DNA of 64,000 bases from Streptomyces sp. ERV7 (GTDB lineage: Bacteria; Actinomycetota; Actinomycetes; Streptomycetales; Streptomycetaceae), in assembly GCF_001653515.1 (NCBI RefSeq), contig NZ_LYOY01000029.1, positions 496,001-560,000 on the forward strand. The letters run 5' to 3'. Positions 43,789 through 53,158 of the stretch are shown here, piece by piece. How positions within the stretch are numbered: position 1 is the stretch's first letter; the number at the start of each line of letters is the position of its first letter. The translations under genes were made by a program, and so were the position numbers. The notes beneath the pieces were generated by a model. That model was not told the DNA's origin, searched no databases, and saw only the letters and a program-made list of their open reading frames with translations.

Positions 43789-46700
43789 CTAGCGGCCGGT
43801 GAACACGGCGACCGTCCGCCCCGGGACGGTGAACGTGCCCGAACCCGCCTCGTACGAGGCCGACTTCACCGTGGCGTCACCGCCCGCCGCCTGGACCGGG
43901 TGCAGGGCGTACCCGTGGCCCGCCAGGTCGGCGACCCGCTGGGTCTGCCGGTCCGGGGTCGCGTTGAAGACGACGACCAGAGCACCGAGCCGCATGGTGA
44001 TCACACCCGGCGTCTCGCCCTTTCCGGAGAGCGGGAAGGAGAGCGCGGACTGCACCTCGGCCGAGGTGGCCAGACGGAACGCCGGGTCGCTCGTACGGAT
44101 CTTCAGCAGGTCCCGGTAGGCGGCCGAGGCCGCGGTGATCTCGGGACAACCGACGGTGAGCGAGGGGGCAGTCAACAGGGGCTTCGTGTACGACCACTTG
44201 GACTCGTTGTCGGCCGCCGGCGGCAGCCCCCGCCCGAAGCCGTTGCCGTCCTGGCAGTCCCAGTGGATCGCGTTGAACCAGTCGCCGCTGTCGAAGGAGT
44301 TGCGGTCCAGCGACTTGGAGCGCAGCAGATCCGTACCGGCCTGGGAGAGCGCCGGGCCCTGCGACAGCGTGGCGGTCGCCAGCGCCAGTACCTGCATCCG
44401 GGCCCGCTCGGCCGCCGGGGTGGAGCGCGGCAGCTTGAAGGCGAGCGCGTCGTACAGCGACTCGTTGTCGTGCGCGTCGGTGTACGCGAGCGCGTCGCCC
44501 GGAGCCGCCGCGTACCCGGCCGGGGCGCCGTTGTAGTCGACGTCCGCGCCCTTGACCGTACGGCCGGAGGTGTCGGTGAAGGTGTACCCGGCCAGGTTGC
44601 CGGAGAGGCCGACCTTGATCAGGTCCTGGTAGTGCAGCAGCCGGGCCCGCTGCTCGCCCGGGGTGCCGTTGGCGGCCGAGGAGTTGGGGTCGGTGTAGAG
44701 GCCGGAGGCGAAGCCCTGGACGCCGGGGTCCTCGTCGAAGGGGCCGCCGCCGCGCACCGCGTCACGGGCCCGGTCCGAGAAGGTCGCGATCCCGGTGCCC
44801 GACATGTTCTTCTGGGTCGCCTGGACGAACCGGGCGTCGTCGGCGACCTCGCCGAAGTTCCAGCCCTCCCCGTACAGGACGATCTTCTTGCCGTCGACGC
44901 CGTCCCTGGCGGGCGTCAGCGCGTCGAGCGCCTTGCGGACCGCGAGGATGTTGGCCCTGGGGTGGTGGCCCATCAGGTCGAAGCGGAAGCCGTCGACCTT
45001 GTACTGCCTGGCCCAGGTCACCACCGAGTCCACGACGAGCTTGCCCATCATGGCGTTCTCCGGCGCGGTGTTGGCGCAGCAGGTGGAGGTGGCCACCGTG
45101 CCGTCGCCGAGGAGGCGCTGGTAGTAGCCGGGCACGATCTTGTCGAGGACCGACTTGTCGGCCTGGCCGCTCGCCACGGTGTGGTTGTAGACGACGTCCA
45201 TCACCGTGCGCAGCCCGGCGCCGTTGAGGCCCTGGACCATCTGCCGGAACTCGACCGTGCGCCGGGTCCCCTCGGGGTCGCTCGCGTAGGAGCCCTCGGG
45301 CACGGTGTAGTGCAGCGGGTCGTACCCCCAGTTGTAGGCGTCCTTGGCGGCGCTCTTCGCCACGCACGCCTGCTGCTCGGGCGAGTCGGGCGCGTACACC
45401 TTGAGGTCACAGGCCGGGACGGCCTGGTCGGACTTCTTCTCGGGGATCGTGCCGATGTCGAACGCCGGGAGGAGGTGGACGTAGGAGGTCCCGGAGCGGG
45501 CCAGCTCCCTGAGGTGCTTCATACCGGCCGAGCCGGTGTCCGTGAACGCCAGGTACTGGCCCGGGTGGCGGGACGTGCGGTCCGCGACCGAGAAGTCGCG
45601 GATGTGCAGCTCCTGGATCTGCGCGGCGCTCAGCGGCACGGCGGCGGGCTTGCGCAGGTCCGCCCAGCCCCTGGGGGCGAGCTTCGGGTCGGCGAGGTCG
45701 ACGACGAGGCTGCGGGCCGAGTCGGTGGTCAGGGCGGTGGAGTACGGGTCGGTGACCAGGTTGGTGACGACCTTCTGGACGCTGGGCGCCCACACCGTCA
45801 CGGCGAACCGGTACGGCTTGCCCGACCAGCTCCCGGGCCCCGTCACCGACCAGACACCGGTCGCGTCGTCGCGGCGCATCGCGATGCTGCGGCCGTCGAG
45901 TTCGAGGGCGACGCGCCGGGCGGTCGGGGCCCAGAGCGAGAGGGTCGGGCGCCCGCCGGTGAAGACCGGGCCGAGCGCCGCCTTGGTGGCCCGTGCTCCG
46001 TACAGGTCGTCGAGGACGCCCTGGGTCTGGACGCCGGTGGCGGCGAGCAGGGCGCCGTTGGCGAGGCGCTGGGTGGCGACGAGCTGCCCGGTGAGGGCCT
46101 GGCCGACGCGGGCGCGGTCGCGCGGGTCGACGGTGAACGCCGCGTACTTCCCGAGGTGCGGGAACCTGGCCTTCTGCGCGTCGGTGAGACCGCCCGGCAC
46201 CGGGGTGAGCCGCAGCCAGTGGCCCTCGCCGGTGAGGGCGCCGTCCTTGACGGCGAGTCCGCCGCCCGGCGCGTACACCAGCTGATGGCTCGCGGCCGTG
46301 CCGCCCGTGTCCCAGGCGACGGTGTCGCGGTCGATCCACTGCGCCCGCGACTTCGACAGGTCGAGGTCGGCGGCGGAGCCGGACGTCATGGGCAGAAGGT
46401 ACTTCTCGACCCCGCCGAGCAGCCACACCTCGTGCGAGTACACCGAGAAGTCGAGCGAGCGGTCGGAGCCGTACTCCTTGGTGTCGCCCTTGTGGAGGAT
46501 GTAGCTCAGGCTGGACGCACCCTCCTTCAGCGGCACCTCGAAGACCGCGCCGAAGGCGTCGGTCCGCACCGGCGGAAGCGGGCTCGACCAGTCGGTGGGG
46601 CTCGCGGCGCCCGTCCAGGTGTGGATGCCCCAGCCGCTGTGGTCGCCGTCGGCGCGCTGGTAGTGGATGACGGCCTTGCCGGTGTCCTGCGGCGGGTAGG

Positions 46701-49182
46701 TGCCGGCGGGCGGCGCGGTGAGGACCGCGTCCTTGCCCTGCTCGACCCAGATCTCCCCGGTCCGGCCGACGTCGATGGTGCGGTCGCCCGAGACGTCCTT
46801 GTTGCCGTCCTTGTCGATGACCAGGAACCCGACGCTGGAGGCGCCCGGCTTCAGCTTCACGTGGGCGAAGGCGCCGTAGGCGTCGCGGCCGGTGAAGGCG
46901 TGGCCCGCGGGCCAGGTGGTGGACTCGCCGTCGGCGAGGTCGCCCCAGGCGTAGAGCCTCCAGTCGGTGTAGTCGCCCGCCGGGCGCTTGTAGTGGACCA
47001 CGGCGTAGTCGCGCCGGGTTGCGGTGGGCACCGGGTCGGGGGCGGGAGCGCCACTGGTGGTCCCGGCACTCGCGCTCGCGGTGCGCCCGGCCGAGTCCAC
47101 CACAACGGCCTTGTAGCGCACGGGCGTTCCGGACGCGAGGGTCGCGGGCAGATGCTGGACGACCTTGTACGGGGCGTGGTCGGAGGAGCCGAGGACCCGC
47201 CACTTGTCGGTGCCGGTCTGGGCGGCGAAGACCACCCGGTTCAATTGGCCGCCGGCCACGTCGGCCGCGATCTCGACGTCACCGGTGGCACCGGCCGCCG
47301 GGGCCTTGAGGGTGAGCGAGGGCCGCGCGGCGGGGGCGCCCAGGGGCTTCGCCGCCTTGTAGACGACGGCGGAGAGGGCGGGCACCCGCACCGAGACTCG
47401 GCGGTCGGCGGTGCTGGTGAGCGTGCCGGAGGCGCCGTAGATCCCGGTGTAGGCGGCGCTCGCGGAGCCGGTCGCGAACTCGGCGCTCTTCTCCTCGGTC
47501 GCGTTGTTGACCGCGACGACGTACTCGGTCCCGGCCCTGGCGTCGGTGCGGGAGAAGGCGTAGACGCCCTTGCCCTGCGCCGCGTACCGCTCGGTCTGCA
47601 CCCCGTCGGCGAGCGCCGGGTTCTGCCTGCGGAGCTTGGAGAGAGCGGCGATCGCCTTGTAGAGAGGGTGCTCCGGATCGAAAGCACTGCTCTCGTGCGT
47701 ACGGGTCGTACCGATCTGCGGGTCGTCGAGATAGTCGGCGACCTTGGACGGGAACATCGTCTGCCGGGCGTCCTTGTCGCCTCCCGAGCCGGTGAAGCCC
47801 TGCTCGTCGCCGTAGTAGACGACGGGGTTGCCCCGGCTGAGGAACATCAGCTCGTGGGCGAGTCTGTCGCGCCGCAGCAGCTCGGCCGCGTCGGCCTTCG
47901 GGTTGTCCTGGACCAGGAAGCCGCCGATCCGGCCCATGTCGTGGTTGCCGAGGAAGGTCACCTGCTCATAGGCGTTGGCCTTGTCGGTGGTGTAGCGGTA
48001 GTCCTGGCCGAGTGCCCCGGCCAGGTCGCCCGCCGAACCGCCCTGCGACACATAGCCGCGCATCGCCTGCTGGTAGGGGAAGTCCAGGGTCGCGTCCAGC
48101 CTGCCCCGGGTGACGTACGGGGAGGTCACCGACGGGTCGGCGGAGTACACCTCGCCGTAGATGAAGAAGTCCTTGCGCCCGTGCCTGGCCGCGTAGGCGT
48201 CCAGGGCCGTCGCCCACTGCGTCCAGAAGTCCATGTCGACGTGCTTGACGGTGTCGACGCGGAAGCCGTCCACGTCGAAGTCCTCGACCCACTTCTCGTA
48301 GATCTTCTCCATGCCCCGGACGACCTCGGGCCGCTCGGTCCACAGGTCGTCGAGCCCCGAGAAGTCCCCGTACTCCGCGCTCTCCCCGGCGAAGGTCGAG
48401 TCGCCCCGGTTGTGGTACAGCGTGGGGTCGTTGAGCCACGCCGGGACCTTGGCGTCCTTCTCGGCGACGGGCACGGTCGGCGTGTACGGGAAGGAGCCGG
48501 GGCCGACGGCGGGGAAGCCCTTGCCGCCGGCCGCGTAGGCGCTGTCGTCGAACGGCACGCCGTCCTTCGTCAGATACGGGAAGGCGCCCTTGGAGAGGTA
48601 CTGGGCGCTCTGCTCCTTGTGGCCGATGACGTCGGCGGTGTGGTTGGTGATGACGTCGAAGAAGACCTTCATGCCCTTGGCGTGGGCCTTGTCGATCAGC
48701 CGTGCCAGGTCGGCGTTGGTGCCGAAGTGCGGGTCGACCTGGGTGAAGTCGGTGATCCAGTAGCCGTGGTACCCGGCGCTCTGGTTTACGCCGGTGCCCT
48801 GGACCGGCTTGTTCTTGAAGATCGGCGCCAGCCAGATCGCGGTGCTGCCGAGCCCCTTGATGTAGTCCAGCTTCCGCGTCAGGCCCTTGAGGTCGCCGCC
48901 CTGGTAGAAGCCCTTGTCGGCCGGGTCGTAGCCGGTCACCGAGCGGCCGCCGGTCAGACCGCCCCGGTTGTTGGCGCTGTCACCGTCCGCGAACCGGTCC
49001 GGCAGGACGAAGTAGGGCTGCTCCCGGGTGAGTTCGTGCCGGGCCGGCTCGGCGGCGAGCCGGGCGTCGGACGGCGGGGCCGGGGGCACTGTGGGCGCCG
49101 GTTGCGCCGCGGGCGCGGCCGACGCCAGCAGCGCGAGGGCCACGGCGGCGGTGACGGCGGTTCGGCGCGGAGAGCCGATCAC
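43789..49182 (-). CDS. Secreted bifunctional alpha-amylase/pullulanase
   Basis: A 1797-residue exported enzyme with two GH13 modules. A signal peptide (TAVTAAVALALLASAAPA) is followed by an amylase module at about 45-560 (FFDVITNHTAD, GFRVDTVKHVDM, FIYGEVYSADP, FLGNHDMGRIGG). Next come an Ig-like region, two pullulanase-type starch-binding repeats (VVHYKRPAGDYTDWRLYAWG; VIHYQRADGDHSGWGIHTW), a CBM48-like domain (PTLSLWAPTARRVALELDG) and the pullulanase module (GWGYDPLHYTVPEGSYA, GFRFDLMGHHP, LYGEGWNFGEV, YTDAHDNESLYD). It should degrade starch and pullulan outside the cell. The GTG at 49182 has AAGGAG nine bases upstream. Only about 20 bases separate it from the PDR fragment, so its own promoter and any MalR operator are missing. 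Confidence 0.95.
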   Translation of the reverse strand: MIGSPRRTAVTAAVALALLASAAPAAQPAPTVPPAPPSDARLAAEPARHELTREQPYFVLPDRFADGDSANNRGGLTGGRSVTGYDPADKGFYQGGDLKGLTRKLDYIKGLGSTAIWLAPIFKNKPVQGTGVNQSAGYHGYWITDFTQVDPHFGTNADLARLIDKAHAKGMKVFFDVITNHTADVIGHKEQSAQYLSKGAFPYLTKDGVPFDDSAYAAGGKGFPAVGPGSFPYTPTVPVAEKDAKVPAWLNDPTLYHNRGDSTFAGESAEYGDFSGLDDLWTERPEVVRGMEKIYEKWVEDFDVDGFRVDTVKHVDMDFWTQWATALDAYAARHGRKDFFIYGEVYSADPSVTSPYVTRGRLDATLDFPYQQAMRGYVSQGGSAGDLAGALGQDYRYTTDKANAYEQVTFLGNHDMGRIGGFLVQDNPKADAAELLRRDRLAHELMFLSRGNPVVYYGDEQGFTGSGGDKDARQTMFPSKVADYLDDPQIGTTRTHESSAFDPEHPLYKAIAALSKLRRQNPALADGVQTERYAAQGKGVYAFSRTDARAGTEYVVAVNNATEEKSAEFATGSASAAYTGIYGASGTLTSTADRRVSVRVPALSAVVYKAAKPLGAPAARPSLTLKAPAAGATGDVEIAADVAGGQLNRVVFAAQTGTDKWRVLGSSDHAPYKVVQHLPATLASGTPVRYKAVVVDSAGRTASASAGTTSGAPAPDPVPTATRRDYAVVHYKRPAGDYTDWRLYAWGDLADGESTTWPAGHAFTGRDAYGAFAHVKLKPGASSVGFLVIDKDGNKDVSGDRTIDVGRTGEIWVEQGKDAVLTAPPAGTYPPQDTGKAVIHYQRADGDHSGWGIHTWTGAASPTDWSSPLPPVRTDAFGAVFEVPLKEGASSLSYILHKGDTKEYGSDRSLDFSVYSHEVWLLGGVEKYLLPMTSGSAADLDLSKSRAQWIDRDTVAWDTGGTAASHQLVYAPGGGLAVKDGALTGEGHWLRLTPVPGGLTDAQKARFPHLGKYAAFTVDPRDRARVGQALTGQLVATQRLANGALLAATGVQTQGVLDDLYGARATKAALGPVFTGGRPTLSLWAPTARRVALELDGRSIAMRRDDATGVWSVTGPGSWSGKPYRFAVTVWAPSVQKVVTNLVTDPYSTALTTDSARSLVVDLADPKLAPRGWADLRKPAAVPLSAAQIQELHIRDFSVADRTSRHPGQYLAFTDTGSAGMKHLRELARSGTSYVHLLPAFDIGTIPEKKSDQAVPACDLKVYAPDSPEQQACVAKSAAKDAYNWGYDPLHYTVPEGSYASDPEGTRRTVEFRQMVQGLNGAGLRTVMDVVYNHTVASGQADKSVLDKIVPGYYQRLLGDGTVATSTCCANTAPENAMMGKLVVDSVVTWARQYKVDGFRFDLMGHHPRANILAVRKALDALTPARDGVDGKKIVLYGEGWNFGEVADDARFVQATQKNMSGTGIATFSDRARDAVRGGGPFDEDPGVQGFASGLYTDPNSSAANGTPGEQRARLLHYQDLIKVGLSGNLAGYTFTDTSGRTVKGADVDYNGAPAGYAAAPGDALAYTDAHDNESLYDALAFKLPRSTPAAERARMQVLALATATLSQGPALSQAGTDLLRSKSLDRNSFDSGDWFNAIHWDCQDGNGFGRGLPPAADNESKWSYTKPLLTAPSLTVGCPEITAASAAYRDLLKIRTSDPAFRLATSAEVQSALSFPLSGKGETPGVITMRLGALVVVFNATPDRQTQRVADLAGHGYALHPVQAAGGDATVKSASYEAGSGTFTVPGRTVAVFTGR

Positions 49183-49202
49183 GGGACGTACTCCTTCTAC
49201 GG

Positions 49203-50147
49203 GGGGACTACGGGGTGCGGGGCACGGAGAGCGTCGTCGCCGAACGGGCCGTCCCCGCCGAGGGCGTGGCGCTGCTGCGGCTCGAATCGCCGCAGGGCAC
49301 ACCGCTGCCCGAGTGGCGGCCGGGCGCCCATCTCGACCTGGTGCTGCCGTCCGGGCTGATCCGCCAGTACTCGCTCTGCGGCGACCCCGCCGACCGCGCC
49401 ACCTACACCGTCGCCACCCGGCTGATCGAGGACGGGCGGGGCGGCTCGCGCGAAGTGCACGAGCAGCTGCGGGAGGGCGCCGAACTGGTCGTGCGCGGCC
49501 CGCGCAACCGCTTCCCGCTGACCGAGGCGCCGTCGTACGCGTTCGTCGTCGGCGGCATCGGCATCACCCCGGTCCTGCCCATGCTGAGGGCGGTGGAGGC
49601 GGCGGGCGCCGAGTGGCGGCTGCTGTACGGCGGGCGCTCGCGCGCCACCATGCCGTTCCTGGACGAGATCGAGAAGCTGGGGGCCCGGGGCTCGCGGGTC
49701 ACCGCGGTGCCCGAGGACGAGGCCGGACTGCCGGACGTGGCCGCCTTCCTGGCCGGTACGGACGAGGGCGCGGCGGTCTACTGCTGCGGGCCCGAGCCGC
49801 TGATGGACGCGGTGGCGGCGGCCCTGCCCGAGGGCCGCACCCTGCACCTGGAGCGGTTCACTCCCGGCGCGAGCACCGCACAGCTCGGCACCTTCGAGGT
49901 CGAACTGCGCCGCACGGGGCGCACGCTCACGGTCCCGGCGGGCCGCTCCGTGCTCGCCACGGTCCGCGAGGAGCTGCCGAACCTCTCGTACTCGTGCGAG
50001 CAGGGCTTCTGCGGAACCTGCCAACAGCAGGTCCTGGAAGGGGCGGTCGACCACCAGGACGAGCTGCTCACGGACGCGGAGCGGCAGGACTCGATGCTGA
50101 TCTGCGTATCGCGCTGCCTCGGACGGAAACTCGTGCTCGACCTGTAG
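49203..50147 (+). CDS. PDR/VanB-type oxidoreductase, C-terminal part (FAD, NAD and 2Fe-2S domains)
   Basis: The frame is open from before 49203; the first usable start is the GTG at 49215 (VRGTESVVAERAVPAEG), giving 310 residues. Domains in order: ferredoxin-reductase FAD domain (PGAHLDLVLPSGLIRQYSLC), NAD-binding domain (FVVGGIGITPVLPMLRAVE; YCCGPEPLMDAV), and a C-terminal plant-type 2Fe-2S ferredoxin with CEQGFCGTC and a final CVSRC. These reductases feed electrons to oxygenases. The usual N-terminal ~45 residues are missing and lie at 40031-40165. The remaining protein has all cofactor domains but no obvious ribosome site, so expression is doubtful. TetR follows 13 bases downstream. Confidence 0.85.
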   Translation, partial: GDYGVRGTESVVAERAVPAEGVALLRLESPQGTPLPEWRPGAHLDLVLPSGLIRQYSLCGDPADRATYTVATRLIEDGRGGSREVHEQLREGAELVVRGPRNRFPLTEAPSYAFVVGGIGITPVLPMLRAVEAAGAEWRLLYGGRSRATMPFLDEIEKLGARGSRVTAVPEDEAGLPDVAAFLAGTDEGAAVYCCGPEPLMDAVAAALPEGRTLHLERFTPGASTAQLGTFEVELRRTGRTLTVPAGRSVLATVREELPNLSYSCEQGFCGTCQQQVLEGAVDHQDELLTDAERQDSMLICVSRCLGRKLVLDL

Positions 50148-50160
50148 GTACCCTGTTCGC

Positions 50161-50859
50161 ATGACGACCGGGGTGCGGCGCCGGATGGGCGTCGAGGAGC
50201 GCAGGCGGCAGCTGATCGGGGTCGCGCTGGAGCTGTTCAGCCACCGCTCCCCCGACGACGTCTCCATCGACGAGATAGCGGCGGCGGCCGGCATATCGCG
50301 GCCGCTCGTCTACCACTACTTCCCCGGCAAGCAGAGCCTGTACGAGGCGGCGCTGCGGATGGCCGCGGACGAGCTGGCGGGCCGGTTCGTGGAGCCGCGC
50401 GAAGGGCCGCTGGGGGCCCGGCTGCTGCGGGTGATGGGCCGCTTCTTCGACTTCGTCGAGGGCCACGGGCCGGGCTTCGCCGCGCTGATGCGGGGCGGGC
50501 CCGCCGCCTCGGCGGTCGGCTCGACCAACGCCAACGCGATGATCGACGAGGTGCGGCACGCGGCGTACCTCCAGATCCTCGCCCACCTCGGGGTCCAGGA
50601 CCCGCCCGCACGGCTGGAGTTGGTGGTGCGCTCCTGGGTCTCGCTCGCCGAGTCGACGGCCCTGATCTGGCTGGACGGGCGCCGGATCCCGCGCGCCGAG
50701 CTGGAGTTGCAGCTGGTCCACGACTTCGCCGCGCTGGCGGCGGTGAGCGCGGCGTACGACGCGGAGATGGCGGCGGTGGTGCTGCGGATCGTCGCGGACG
50801 AGCCGGAGGACGGGCCGTTCGGGGACCTGCTCGCCCGGCTGACGACCCTGGGCGCTTAG
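50161..50859 (+). CDS. TetR/AcrR family regulator
   Basis: A 232-residue repressor. The HTH at about 18-60 reads IGVALELFSHRSPDDVSIDE and IAAAAGISRPLVYHYFPGK; the ligand-binding domain follows with VVRSWVSLAESTALIWLDG. It begins 13 bases after the PDR/VanB gene and probably controls that gene and the PF10118 gene; ligand unknown. Its stop codon lies inside the left arm of the large inverted repeat at 50856. Confidence 0.88.
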   Translation: MTTGVRRRMGVEERRRQLIGVALELFSHRSPDDVSIDEIAAAAGISRPLVYHYFPGKQSLYEAALRMAADELAGRFVEPREGPLGARLLRVMGRFFDFVEGHGPGFAALMRGGPAASAVGSTNANAMIDEVRHAAYLQILAHLGVQDPPARLELVVRSWVSLAESTALIWLDGRRIPRAELELQLVHDFAALAAVSAAYDAEMAAVVLRIVADEPEDGPFGDLLARLTTLGA

Positions 50860-50946
50860 AGCCTGTTTCCGAACCCCCGTCGTCCGCCCGGAGGGCGGGC
50901 GCACCGGGCGTCGGGGCGCAGGCGGGGGTTCGGAAACAGGCTCTAA
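50856..50946. repeat. Perfect 24-bp inverted repeat element with 43-bp core
   Basis: The left arm TTAGAGCCTGTTTCCGAACC (to 50879) and its exact complement at 50923-50946 enclose 43 bases that contain a CCGCCC...GGGCGG hairpin. It is directly followed by an AGGGGCGCGGGGAAC word shared with the dispersed repeats at 36972 and 62149. A half copy lies at 27786-27833. It may be a terminator for the TetR gene, a MITE-like element, or both. No target-site duplication is evident. Confidence 0.85.
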
Positions 50947-51025
50947 GGGGCGCGGGGAACCGCGCGGCCGGCCGCAGACGACCCGCGGACGATTGAGCGC
51001 CCCACCCACCCGTACCGTGATCACC

Positions 51026-51541
51026 ATGACGACATCCCTCACCTTCCGCCGGGCCTCGCAAGAGGACGTCCCCACCCTGGTGGCCCTCTACGACCGCGCC
51101 GCCCGCTGGATGCAATCCACCGGCATCGACCAGTGGCAGCCCGGCGAGAAGGACCCGGCGCACTTCCGGCTGCGGATGGAGGAGGGCGAGGTCTGGCTCG
51201 CGCTCACTGAGGACGGCCGCGCGGCCGGGGCGTACGAGCTGTGGTGGCGGGACGAGCCCGCCTGGGGTGTGCGGCCGCCGGAGGCGGGCTATGTGCACCG
51301 GCTGATGACCGACCGCGCACTGGCGCCCGCCGGAACCGGCCGGGCCCTGCTCGCCCACGCCGAGCAGCGCATCGCGGCCGCCGGGCGCCCGCTCTCCCGC
51401 CTCGACTTCAAGGCCTCCAGCCCCGGCCTGCGCTCCTACTACGAGCGGGCCGGGTACGCGGTGGCCGGGGAGCAGCCCTTCAAGGAGGGCGGGAGCGGCA
51501 GCAACTACGCGGTCGTGCTGATGGAGAAGAAGCTCGGCTGA
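51026..51541 (+). CDS. GNAT family N-acetyltransferase
   Basis: A 171-residue GNAT protein: FRRASQEDVPTLVALYDRAA at the N-terminus, a long beta-strand with WLALTEDGRAAGAYELWW, the acetyl-CoA loop YVHRLMTDRALAPAGTGRAL near 98-117, and the C-terminal SSPGLRSYYERAGYAV motif. The substrate is unknown. The ATG at 51026 follows GTACCGTGATCACC with no clear ribosome site. It converges on the phosphatase gene at 51563. Confidence 0.82.
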   Translation: MTTSLTFRRASQEDVPTLVALYDRAARWMQSTGIDQWQPGEKDPAHFRLRMEEGEVWLALTEDGRAAGAYELWWRDEPAWGVRPPEAGYVHRLMTDRALAPAGTGRALLAHAEQRIAAAGRPLSRLDFKASSPGLRSYYERAGYAVAGEQPFKEGGSGSNYAVVLMEKKLG

Positions 51542-51562
51542 GCCGCGAGGGGGAGGACCGCC

Positions 51563-53158
51563 TCAGACGAGGCCGGTGAGCCGCAGGGCCAGCAGGGCCA
51601 CGTCGTCCTCGCGGCTGCCGAACGCGCCGAGCAGCGTGTCGCACAGGGCGCCCGTGCCGCGTGCGGCGCTCGCGGCCGCGATCTGGCGCAGCCGCTCCAT
51701 GGACAGCGCGAGGTCGGTGCCACGGGTCTCGATGAGACCGTCCGTCACCATCAACAGGACGTCTCCGGAGGCGAGTCGGCAGGTGTACGGGTCCGGGTGG
51801 TCGAGGCCGAGCCCGAGCAGCGGGCCGTGCACGTCGAGGTAGTCGGTCTCGCCCCGGCGCGGGATCACCAGCGGCGGTATGTGGCCCGCGTTGGCGATCC
51901 TGGCGCGGCCGAGGAGCGGGTCGATGAGGGCGAGGCAGAGGGTGGCGGTGGCTTCCGGGTGGTAGAGCTGGAGCATCCGGTCGAGGCGGCGGACCAGCAC
52001 GGACGGGTCGCGCTCGTCGGTCGCGTACGCCCTCAGCGCGTGGCGCAGTTCGACCATGACGGTGGCCGCGTCGAGCGAGTGGCCGACGACGTCGCCGACC
52101 CCGACCAGGAGGCCGTCGGGGGTGGGCAGCGCGGTGTAGAAGTCGCCGCCGATCTCGGCGCGGGTGGAGGCGGGCACATAGCGCACGGCGACGTCGGCGC
52201 CGGGCAGCCGGGGCTGGTGCTGGGGCAGGAAGCTGCGCTGGAGGGTGAGCGCGATGTGCCGCTCCTCGGCGGTGCTGCGCAGTGACTCGGCGGCCAGCGC
52301 GGTGGCCTCGGCGAGATGGACGAGCAGCGCGCGGGCGTCCTGGCCCTGGGCCGCGTGGACGGGGGTGACCAGGCAGACCGGCGGCTGGTCGGCGCGGCTG
52401 CGGGCCAGCATCAGCCGGGCGTCGCCGTCCTCGTCGCCGGTCGGCAGCACCCCGGAGGGCCACAGCGGCGCGGGCGCGATCCGCGACCGTACGCCGGTGC
52501 AGCCCGCCATGGCCCGCTGGAGCAGCGGGGCCACCGCCGCGGTGGTGCCGGCGGGTTCGTGGCGCGGCGGGCCGCCCGCGTACAGCGTGCCGTCGGCGCC
52601 GAAGACATAGGCGGCGGCCCGGCAGCGGATCAGGGCGGTGGTCGCGGCGGCGGCCGTGTCGGCGAGCCCCTGGGGGCAACTCGCCCCGTACAGCGCGGTG
52701 GTGGCGGTGGCGAGGCGGGCCAGCCGGCCCGCGCGGGCGTCGGCGTCGTGGCGGAAGCGGGCGCCGCGCAGGGCGGCCCGGACGACGGCCTGGATCTCCT
52801 CGGGCTCGACGGGGACGGCGAGGTAGGCCTCGGCGCCCGCGTCCAGGCCCCGGGTGCGGTCGCGCGGGGTGGTGGCCGCGGCCGAGAAGTGCACCACGGG
52901 CATGGGGGCGATCTCGGGGTGCGCCTTGATGCGGCGGCAAAGCTCGAACCCGTCCATGTCAGGCAGGCCCACGTCGACCAGGGCCGCGTCGGGCAGCAGG
53001 CCGTTCCTGACCCGGGAGTCGAGCTCGACCAGGGCCGCGGACGCGGTGGCCAGCGGCACCACCCGGTGGCCCGCGCGCCGCAGCACCGCGCCCATGGCGT
53101 AGCGGTTGGCGTCGATGTCGTCGACGACCAGCACGGTGGTGTCGTGGGACGGGTTCAC
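51563..53158 (-). CDS. Response regulator-PP2C (SpoIIE/RsbU-type) phosphatase
   Basis: A 531-residue protein of three parts. A receiver domain (TTVLVVDDIDANRYAMGAVL; phospho-Asp in AALVDVGLPDMDGFE; VEPEEIQAVV) is followed by a GAF-like middle region (about 140-300) and a SpoIIE-type PP2C domain with AEIGGDFYTALPTPDG, GVGDVVGHSLDAATVM, VTDGLIETRG and REDDVALLAL. Phosphorylation of the receiver would switch dephosphorylation of an anti-anti-sigma partner, as in actinobacterial partner-switching. I chose the GTG at 53158 with GAGGGA seven bases upstream. It lies 104 bases behind the ATPase regulator on the same strand. Confidence 0.9.
   Translation of the reverse strand: MNPSHDTTVLVVDDIDANRYAMGAVLRRAGHRVVPLATASAALVELDSRVRNGLLPDAALVDVGLPDMDGFELCRRIKAHPEIAPMPVVHFSAAATTPRDRTRGLDAGAEAYLAVPVEPEEIQAVVRAALRGARFRHDADARAGRLARLATATTALYGASCPQGLADTAAAATTALIRCRAAAYVFGADGTLYAGGPPRHEPAGTTAAVAPLLQRAMAGCTGVRSRIAPAPLWPSGVLPTGDEDGDARLMLARSRADQPPVCLVTPVHAAQGQDARALLVHLAEATALAAESLRSTAEERHIALTLQRSFLPQHQPRLPGADVAVRYVPASTRAEIGGDFYTALPTPDGLLVGVGDVVGHSLDAATVMVELRHALRAYATDERDPSVLVRRLDRMLQLYHPEATATLCLALIDPLLGRARIANAGHIPPLVIPRRGETDYLDVHGPLLGLGLDHPDPYTCRLASGDVLLMVTDGLIETRGTDLALSMERLRQIAAASAARGTGALCDTLLGAFGSREDDVALLALRLTGLV

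Noticed and set aside
40166..49200. A classical mobile element or genomic island within the PDR gene
   Set aside because: No transposase, integrase, tRNA target, terminal repeats or target duplication were found, and the cargo has host-like composition.
43591..49359. A 1922-codon plus-strand frame opposite the pullulanase
   Set aside because: It is exactly antisense to the well-supported 1797-residue enzyme, is made of Arg/Gly/Val-rich low-complexity sequence and shows no domain.
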